Below, piece by piece: positions 58,721 to 64,000 of a DNA stretch of 64,000 bases. Source of the stretch: Azospira sp035255085 (GTDB taxonomy: Bacteria > Pseudomonadota > Gammaproteobacteria > Burkholderiales > Rhodocyclaceae). The stretch covers positions 17,584-81,583 of the forward strand of contig DATEZY010000113.1 of the NCBI GenBank assembly GCA_035255085.1. Reading direction: 5' to 3'. Each line of letters begins with the position of its first letter. The stretch's first letter is position 1. The translations under genes were made by a program, and so were the position numbers. The notes below the pieces were generated by a model. That model did no database searches and had not been told where the DNA came from. It saw only the letters and a program-made list of their open reading frames with translations.

Positions 58721-59583
58721 TGCTGACCTTTGCCTTTGTCGCGGCCCTGCTCATCGCCGCCGTTATCGTCCTGCTCCTGCCGCCCCTGCTGCGGGGCCGC
58801 GCCAGCAGCGCCGCAGCCGACCAGCGCCAGGCCAACCTGGCCATTTTCCGTGATCAACAGGCGGAACTGGAGCGGGAACGCCAGGACGGCACCCTGGCCG
58901 AGGCCGACTACGCCCAGGCCAAGGAAGAACTACAGCGCCGCCTGCTGGAAGAAGTCCAGGCGAGCGGTGAAGCCCAGGCCAGCGGCGCCGCCCCGGCAAA
59001 AAAGAGCGCCTTCGCCCTGGCCGTGCTACTGCCCGTCGGCGCCCTGGTCGGCTACACCCTGCTGGGCACCCCCCGGGCCCTGGATCCGGCCCAGACCCAG
59101 CCCCAACGCCAGGTGACGCCGGAACAGATCGTTGGCATGGTGGACAAGCTGGCCGCCCGCCTCAAGGACAATCCGGACGACAAGCAGGGCTGGATCATGC
59201 TCGGCCGCTCCTACAAGATGATGAGCCGCTTCGCCGAAGCTGCCGATGCCTACGGCAAGGCCGGCGATGCGGTCACCGACAATTCCGCCCTGCTCGCCGA
59301 CTATGCCGAGACCGTGGCCCTGGCCAACGGCGGCAAGTTCGCCGGCAAGCCGACGGAACTGCTCAACCGGGCCCTCAAGCTCGAACCCAATGAGCCCCAG
59401 GCCCTGATCCTGTCCGGCGTCGCCGCCGGCGACCGGGGCGACTTCAAGGCCGCCGTGGCCTACTGGGAGCGCCTGCTGCCCTTGGTGGAACCGGGCTCCG
59501 AGGAAGAGCAGTCGATCAAGGCCGGCATCGCCAAGCTGCAGGAAAAAGCCGCCGCCACCCCTGCTGCCCCCCGCGCCAAGTAA
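58720..59583 (+). CDS. ccmI: Cytochrome c maturation protein CcmI
   Basis: 287 residues. Two membrane helices (about 1-22 and 95-115) with a leucine-zipper-like stretch between (QANLAIFRDQQAELERERQD), then TPR repeats (about 160-270). CcmI binds the C-terminal helix of apocytochrome c and hands it to CcmFH. Last gene of a complete ccmABCDEFGHI operon. Confidence 0.93.
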   Translation: MLTFAFVAALLIAAVIVLLLPPLLRGRASSAAADQRQANLAIFRDQQAELERERQDGTLAEADYAQAKEELQRRLLEEVQASGEAQASGAAPAKKSAFALAVLLPVGALVGYTLLGTPRALDPAQTQPQRQVTPEQIVGMVDKLAARLKDNPDDKQGWIMLGRSYKMMSRFAEAADAYGKAGDAVTDNSALLADYAETVALANGGKFAGKPTELLNRALKLEPNEPQALILSGVAAGDRGDFKAAVAYWERLLPLVEPGSEEEQSIKAGIAKLQEKAAATPAAPRAK

Positions 59584-59591
59584 TCCCCTCC

Positions 59592-59620
59592 GGGCCCCGC
59601 CAGCGCGGGGCCCTTCTCCT
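59592..59620 (+). terminator. Hairpin terminator of the ccm operon
   Basis: A 9-bp GC stem (59592-59600 with 59605-59613) is followed by a weak T-rich tail (TTCTCCTT). It lies just after ccmI. Confidence 0.7.
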
Positions 59621-59694
59621 TCCAGGGCACTCCTTCTCCCCCGCCCTCTTGCCCCCTGCCTGACTTCCCGCCCCCCGGGACCTTTTTTCGCAAA

Positions 59695-59737
59695 TTAACC
59701 TGTATCAAACCGGCCGTCCGGCCGGCTCGGCTAGACT
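59695..59737 (+). promoter_or_regulatory. FNR-like promoter of napC
   Basis: TTAAC-CTGT-ATCAA (59695-59708) matches the FNR consensus at 8 of 10 positions. A -10-like TAGACT (59732-59737) lies at the distance of a class II FNR promoter. napC begins 50 bases later. This region otherwise holds no gene. Confidence 0.55.
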
Positions 59738-59786
59738 GCCGTTCCATCAGTGACCCCTGTCTGCTACAGGCACCCGCGAACGCGCC

Positions 59787-60383
59787 ATGTCCCAACCTCC
59801 CACCGACAGCCTCTGGGCTACCCTGAAGCGTCCCAGCGCCCGCTACTCCATGCTTGCCCTGCTGCTTATCGGCATGGTCCTCGGCGTCGTTTTCTGGGGC
59901 GGTTTCAATACCGGCATGGAAGCCACCAACACCCTGGAGTTCTGCATCTCCTGCCACGAGATGAAGGACAACGTCTATCAGGAATACAAGCAGACCATCC
60001 ATTACAGCAACCGTACCGGGGTGCGCGCCGTCTGTTCTGACTGCCACGTGCCCAAGGACTGGACCCACAAGATGGTGCGCAAGATCCAGGCGAGCCAGGA
60101 GGTATGGGGCAAACTGGTCGGCAGCATCGACACCAAGGAGAAATTCGAGGCCAAGCGCCTGGAGCTGGCGCGCCACGAATGGGCCCGCATGAAGGCCGCC
60201 GACTCCCGGGAGTGCCGCAACTGCCATAGCTTCTCCAGCATGAACACGGAAAAGCAGAAAACCCGGGCGCAAAAAATGCACGACATCGCCCAGCGCGACA
60301 ACAAGACCTGTATCGACTGCCACAAGGGCATCGCCCACCACAAGCCCGAGGGCATGACCGACGCCGACGAAGGGGACGACTAG
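59787..60383 (+). CDS. napC: Tetraheme quinol dehydrogenase NapC/NirT family
   Basis: 198 residues. One N-terminal membrane helix (about 22-43) anchors a periplasmic domain with four CxxCH motifs: CISCH (53-57), CSDCH (83-87), CRNCH (143-147) and CIDCH (175-179). It takes electrons from quinol to periplasmic reductases, here presumably NapA, directly or through the next gene's product. Length and heme spacing are standard for NapC. It needs the ccm system encoded just upstream. Confidence 0.9.
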   Translation: MSQPPTDSLWATLKRPSARYSMLALLLIGMVLGVVFWGGFNTGMEATNTLEFCISCHEMKDNVYQEYKQTIHYSNRTGVRAVCSDCHVPKDWTHKMVRKIQASQEVWGKLVGSIDTKEKFEAKRLELARHEWARMKAADSRECRNCHSFSSMNTEKQKTRAQKMHDIAQRDNKTCIDCHKGIAHHKPEGMTDADEGDD

Positions 60384-60463
60384 GAGCGTTCGCCGCACTC
60401 CTGCCGCCCCGACGCCCCCGAGCCAGCCCTCCGCCCGCCGACCATTTTCCGAGGAAGATCCCC

Positions 60464-61333
60464 ATGTTCAAGCCTACCGCCATCGCCATCGCCACCGCCC
60501 TGCTCCTTGCCCTGGGCAGCCAGGCCGCCCTGGCCGCTCCCGACTGGGCCAAGGTGCCGAGCAAGAAAATCACCCTGTTCTACCCCGGCACCGCCGCCTT
60601 CGAGTGGGTTTCCAAGGCCGCCGACCACAGCGGCGCCAAGGGCCTGAAAAAGGGCGAAGCCTGTGCCGGCTGCCACGATGAGGAAATCGCCGATATCGGC
60701 CAGAAGGTGGTGAGCGGCGAGAAGCTGGAGCCGACTCCGCCCAAGGGTAAGGCCGCCACCATCCCGGTAAGCGTCCAGGCAGCCTACGACAAGGACAACG
60801 TCTATCTGCGCTTTACATGGAAACAGCCGGCCAGCGGCGGCCCCCAGCTGGACAAGGAGAACGAGGTCAAGCTGACCGTGCTCTTCCCCGGCGACAAGGT
60901 ACCCCTGGCTGACCAGGTCGGCTGCTGGCAGACCTGCCACAGCGACGCCCGCACCATGCCCAACGGCGACGAAAAGCGCACCAAGTACGTCAAGGATGCC
61001 AACCTGGCCGGCGGCGTTTTCTATGACCTGATCCAGTGGCGTAGCGCCAAGGGCGCCAAGCCGGTGGACGGCTACGTCGCCGAGAAGCGCGTCATGGAAG
61101 GGGGCAAGGCCCTGGTGAGCGCGGTGGGCGAGAAGAAGGGCGACACCTGGAGCGTCACCTTCACCCGCAAGCTCTCCGGCGGCGAGGGCGACGTCACCCT
61201 GGCCGAGGGCAAGCTGCAGCCCTTCGGCTTCGCCATCCACGACGAACACGCCGGTGGCCGCTTCCACCATGTTTCCTTCGGCTACACCCTGGGCCTCGGC
61301 ACCAAGGGCGACGTGACTGCCGCCAAACAGTAA
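60464..61333 (+). CDS. Periplasmic heme c protein with ethylbenzene-dehydrogenase gamma-like domain
   Basis: 289 residues. Signal peptide (MFKPTAIAIATALLLALGSQAALA). CAGCH (67-71) is a normal heme c site; CWQTCH (154-159) is CX3CH, one residue longer than usual. The fold appears to be the EB_dh/DMSO reductase heme-binding type (VSVQAAYDKDNVYLRFTWKQ; GFAIHDEHAGGRFHHVSFGYTLG), which normally carries heme b. Placed 80 bases after napC, it is a candidate electron carrier between NapC and a periplasmic reductase. The exact partner is not known. Confidence 0.75.
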   Translation: MFKPTAIAIATALLLALGSQAALAAPDWAKVPSKKITLFYPGTAAFEWVSKAADHSGAKGLKKGEACAGCHDEEIADIGQKVVSGEKLEPTPPKGKAATIPVSVQAAYDKDNVYLRFTWKQPASGGPQLDKENEVKLTVLFPGDKVPLADQVGCWQTCHSDARTMPNGDEKRTKYVKDANLAGGVFYDLIQWRSAKGAKPVDGYVAEKRVMEGGKALVSAVGEKKGDTWSVTFTRKLSGGEGDVTLAEGKLQPFGFAIHDEHAGGRFHHVSFGYTLGLGTKGDVTAAKQ

Positions 61334-61380
61334 GCCGATCATCTCTCGGGCCGCGGAAAGGCAACGTCCGCGTCTCTTTT

Positions 61381-61412
61381 GGGTGGGACTTCGGTCCCGC
61401 CCTTTCTTTTTC
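61381..61412 (+). terminator. Rho-independent terminator with UUCG loop
   Basis: A 9-bp stem (61381-61389 with 61394-61402, one G-U pair) capped by TTCG, followed by CTTTCTTTTTCT-like pyrimidine tail. It ends the napC-cytochrome transcript, so napF starts a new one. Confidence 0.85.
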
Positions 61413-61487
61413 TGCGCCAGGGCTGGCACCCCAGCCGATTTTCCCTGTGTGCAATAGGGGGATAAGACCACTGACTTTTTGTGGGAT

Positions 61488-61530
61488 TTGATTTGAGTCA
61501 CGGACTGCCCCCTGTCCGAATCCTGACAAT
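61488..61530 (+). promoter_or_regulatory. FNR-like promoter of napFDA
   Basis: TTGAT-TTGA-GTCAC (61488-61501) matches the FNR consensus at 8 of 10 positions, and a -10-like GACAAT (61525-61530) lies at class II spacing. napF starts 43 bases further on. Confidence 0.5.
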
Positions 61531-61572
61531 GCCCATAAATATTGAAAACGAGGTCCCCCGGGCCCGACTGTC

Positions 61573-62064
61573 ATGGATCTGTCACGCCGCCGCCTCTTTC
61601 GCGGCACCGTACCTGCCGACGCCGCCTCCCTGCCTCGCCCGCCCTGGGCCCTGGCGGGCGAAGACTTCGCCGCCCGCTGCACGGCTTGCGGCGACTGCGC
61701 CCCGGTATGCGATACCGGCATCATCATCGCCCATCCCGGCAGCCTGCCCCACGTGGATTTCAGCCAGGTCGGCTGCACCCTGTGCGGCCACTGCGTCGAG
61801 GCCTGCACTCCCGGCGCTCTGAGGCACGAGGTGGAGCGCCCCTGGCCCCACGTGGTGAACTTCGGCGCCGCATGCCTGGCCCGGCAGAACGTGGAATGCC
61901 GCATCTGCGGCGAAACCTGCGACGCCGGCGCCATCCGTTTCCGCCCCCGCCTGGGCGGCGTGGCCCTGCCCCAATTGGATGCCGACGCCTGCAGTGGCTG
62001 CGGTGCCTGTATCTCCGATTGCCCCACCCACGCCATTGCCCTGGCGCCCCGGGTGGCGGCCTGA
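61573..62064 (+). CDS. napF: Ferredoxin-type protein NapF
   Basis: 163 residues. N-terminal SRRRLFRG as in NapF, then CTACGDCAPVC, CTLCGHCVEAC, CRICGETC and CSGCGACISDC cysteine clusters for several 4Fe-4S centres. NapF is cytoplasmic and helps mature NapA before Tat export. Its stop is followed closely by napD. Confidence 0.92.
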   Translation: MDLSRRRLFRGTVPADAASLPRPPWALAGEDFAARCTACGDCAPVCDTGIIIAHPGSLPHVDFSQVGCTLCGHCVEACTPGALRHEVERPWPHVVNFGAACLARQNVECRICGETCDAGAIRFRPRLGGVALPQLDADACSGCGACISDCPTHAIALAPRVAA

Positions 62065-62082
62065 CCCTTGAAGGAAGCGGCA

Positions 62083-62334
62083 ATGCGACTAGTCAGTCTG
62101 GTACTCAAATTCCTGCCCGAACACGGCCCCGCCGTGCGCCAGGGCGTGGAGCAGGTGCCCGGCGCCTCGGTGGAAGCAGACCCGGGCGACGGACGCATGA
62201 TCGTAGTGGTGGAAGACGGCGACGGCTATTCCATGGCCGATTCCATTATCGAGGTTCACAAGGTAGCCCACGTGATGTCGGTCACGCTGGCTTATGAATA
62301 TACGGACGAAGGTCTGGAAGCTTTGGAGGCGTAA
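62083..62334 (+). CDS. napD: NapA signal-peptide chaperone NapD
   Basis: 83 residues from ATG 62083, with AAGGAAG 5 bases upstream. Ferredoxin-like fold; sequences such as VPGASVEADPGDGRMIVVVE and MSVTLAYEY fit the family. NapD binds the twin-arginine signal of NapA and delays export until the cofactor is inserted. Two bases before napA. Confidence 0.92.
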   Translation: MRLVSLVLKFLPEHGPAVRQGVEQVPGASVEADPGDGRMIVVVEDGDGYSMADSIIEVHKVAHVMSVTLAYEYTDEGLEALEA

Positions 62335-62336
62335 CC

Positions 62337-64000
62337 ATGAGCATGAATCGACGCGACTTTATCAAGGCCAACGCGGTTGCCGCGGCAGCCGCCACCGCCG
62401 GCATCCCCGTGGCAGCCAGCGCCGCCAATGCGGTCAAGGGCGAGGCCCATAACAGCACGCAAATCCGCTGGGACAAGGCTGCCTGCCGCTTCTGTGGCAC
62501 CGGCTGCTCGGTCCTGGTGGGCGTGCAGAACGGCCGCGTGGTGGCCACCCAGGGCGATCCGGACGCAGCGGTTAACCGGGGTCTGAACTGCATCAAGGGC
62601 TACTTCCTGTCCAAGATCATGTACGGCGAAGATCGTCTGACCAAGCCCATGCTGCGCATGAAGAACGGCCAGTACGACAAGAACGGCGAGTTCGCGCCGA
62701 TCTCCTGGGACAAGGCCTTCGACATCATGGCCGAGAAATGGAAAGCCGCGTTGAAGGCCGAGGGCCCGGGTTCCATCGGCATGTTCGGCTCCGGCCAATG
62801 GACCATCTGGGAAGGCTATGCCGCCTCCAAGCTGATGAAGGCCGGCTTCCGCTCCAACAACCTGGACCCCAACGCCCGCCACTGCATGGCCTCCGCGGTC
62901 ACCGGCTTCATGCGCACCTTCGGCATGGACGAGCCCATGGGCTGCTACGACGACATCGAGAACACCGACACCTTCGTGCTGTGGGGTTCCAACATGGCGG
63001 AGATGCACCCCATCCTGTGGTCCCGCATCACCGACCGCCGCCTCTCCCATCCCAACTGCGAAGTGCATGTGCTATCCACCTTCGAGCACCGCAGCTTCGA
63101 GCTGGCGGACAACGGCATGATCTTCGTGCCCCAGACCGACCTGGCCATCCTCAACTACATCTGCAACCACATCATCCAGAGCGGCAAGGTCAATCAGGAG
63201 TTCGTGAAGAGAAACGTGAACTTCAAGATGGGCGAAACCGACATCGGTTATGGCCTGCGCCCCAACAACGCCCTGGAGAAGGATGCAAAGTCCAACGGCT
63301 ACCCGGGTGCCGACGGCAAGCCGAAGAACAACCCCAACGACGCCAAGCCCATCAGCTTCGACGAATTCAAGAAGTTCGTTTCCGAATACACCCTGGAGAA
63401 GGTCTCCAAGCTTTCCGGCGTGCCCGCCGAGCGCCTGAAGCGGCTGGCCGAAATCTACGCCGACCCGAAACGCAAGGTCATCTCCTTCTGGACCATGGGC
63501 TTCAACCAGCACACCCGGGGTACCTGGGTGAACAACATGATCTACAACGTGCACTTGCTGGTGGGCAAGATCAGCGAGCCGGGCAACAGCCCCTTCTCCC
63601 TCACCGGCCAGCCCTCCGCCTGCGGCACCGCCCGGGAAGTGGGCACCTTCGCCCACCGCCTGCCGGCCGACATGGTGGTCATGAATCCGGAACACCGCAA
63701 GCACGCCGAAGAAATCTGGCAGCTGCCCGAAGGCACCATCCCCGACAAGATGGGGCTCCATGCCGTGGCCCAGAGCCGGGCGCTGAAGGACAGCAAGCTC
63801 AAATGCTACTGGACCAGCACCACCAACAACATGCAGGCCGGCCCCAACGTCAACCAGGAGATCTACCCCGGCTGGCGTAACCCGGCGACCTTCGTGGTGG
63901 TGTCCGACTGCTACCCGACGGTATCCGCCCTGTCCGCCGACCTGATCCTGCCGGCCGCCATGTGGACCGAAAAGGAAGGGGCCTTCGGCAATGCCGAGCG
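62337..64000 (+). CDS. napA: Periplasmic nitrate reductase catalytic subunit NapA (3' end outside window)
   Basis: About 554 residues are visible; NapA is usually about 830. MSMNRRDFIKANAVAAAAATAG is a Tat signal with RRDFIK. The 4Fe-4S site CRFCGTGCSVLVG and the later C of NRGLNCIKG follow, and the molybdenum ligand cysteine is in the DPNARHCMASAVTGF segment (about residue 183). The bis-MGD enzyme reduces nitrate to nitrite in the periplasm. GGAGG lies 7 bases before the ATG. It is truncated by the window edge; napG, napH and napB cannot be seen. Confidence 0.97.
   Translation, partial: MSMNRRDFIKANAVAAAAATAGIPVAASAANAVKGEAHNSTQIRWDKAACRFCGTGCSVLVGVQNGRVVATQGDPDAAVNRGLNCIKGYFLSKIMYGEDRLTKPMLRMKNGQYDKNGEFAPISWDKAFDIMAEKWKAALKAEGPGSIGMFGSGQWTIWEGYAASKLMKAGFRSNNLDPNARHCMASAVTGFMRTFGMDEPMGCYDDIENTDTFVLWGSNMAEMHPILWSRITDRRLSHPNCEVHVLSTFEHRSFELADNGMIFVPQTDLAILNYICNHIIQSGKVNQEFVKRNVNFKMGETDIGYGLRPNNALEKDAKSNGYPGADGKPKNNPNDAKPISFDEFKKFVSEYTLEKVSKLSGVPAERLKRLAEIYADPKRKVISFWTMGFNQHTRGTWVNNMIYNVHLLVGKISEPGNSPFSLTGQPSACGTAREVGTFAHRLPADMVVMNPEHRKHAEEIWQLPEGTIPDKMGLHAVAQSRALKDSKLKCYWTSTTNNMQAGPNVNQEIYPGWRNPATFVVVSDCYPTVSALSADLILPAAMWTEKEGAFGNAE

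Overview
The window is GC-rich, densely coded bacterial DNA with no mobile elements, rRNA or CRISPR. Gene families and gene order point to a betaproteobacterium of the Rhodocyclaceae type (Azospira/Dechloromonas-like). The pointers are 6S RNA between zapA and an EVE-domain gene, a full cobalamin salvage/late-synthesis set under a B12 riboswitch, a NiFe-hydrogenase maturation and H2-sensing cluster, cytochrome c maturation, and periplasmic nitrate reductase. The taxonomic call is inference; no 16S or phylogeny is available here.

Layout. 1-4.85 kb: the end of an enoyl-CoA hydratase, acetate permease actP with its DUF485 partner, a TauE-type exporter, an EVE protein, 6S RNA, zapA and zapB. 5.0-10.9 kb (+): cobalamin riboswitch, btuB, btuC, btuD, cobO, cobB. 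11-15.7 kb (-): cbiB, cobC/cobD, btuF, a flavin-reductase-like gene that may reduce corrinoids, and a degenerate J-domain protein. 15.8-20.9 kb (+): cobQ, a GGDEF/EAL protein, queC and a YeeE/YedE transporter. 21.0-21.4 kb: tRNA-Lys(UUU), tRNA-Lys(CUU) and tRNA-Thr(GGU), the first behind a perfect sigma70 promoter. 22-29.6 kb (-): ylqF, a 1414-residue MASE1-PAS-GAF-PAS-GGDEF-EAL-CZB protein, and maeB.

29.7-34.8 kb (-) is a nickel module: TonB receptor, NiCoT permease with a dyad that could be a NikR operator, the H2-signalling kinase hoxJ/hupT, and nikR overlapping it. An orphan flgB, htpX and nhaR follow. 37.3-52.6 kb (-) is the hydrogenase accessory cluster, read from right to left: hupK, hypA, hypB, hypF, a transglutaminase-like gene, hypC, hypD, a HepT-like gene, hypE, hypX, hoxA/hupR, hupU, hupV and a small exported protein. 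The structural uptake hydrogenase is not in the window.

52.9-59.6 kb (+) is a complete ccmABCDEFGHI operon that supplies the c-type cytochromes used next. 59.8-64 kb (+) holds a tetraheme NapC, a heme c protein of the ethylbenzene-dehydrogenase-gamma type, napF, napD and the 5' part of napA (cut by the window edge). FNR-like boxes lie between hupK and ccmA and before napC and napF. This suggests that hydrogenase maturation, cytochrome c assembly and nitrate respiration are induced together under low oxygen.

The least expected items are two non-canonical genes inside the hyp operon (HepT-like and transglutaminase-like), the nikR-hoxJ overlap with a candidate operator, the orphan flgB, the C-terminal CZB domain on a diguanylate cyclase/phosphodiesterase, and the cytochrome with a CX3CH motif beside NapC.
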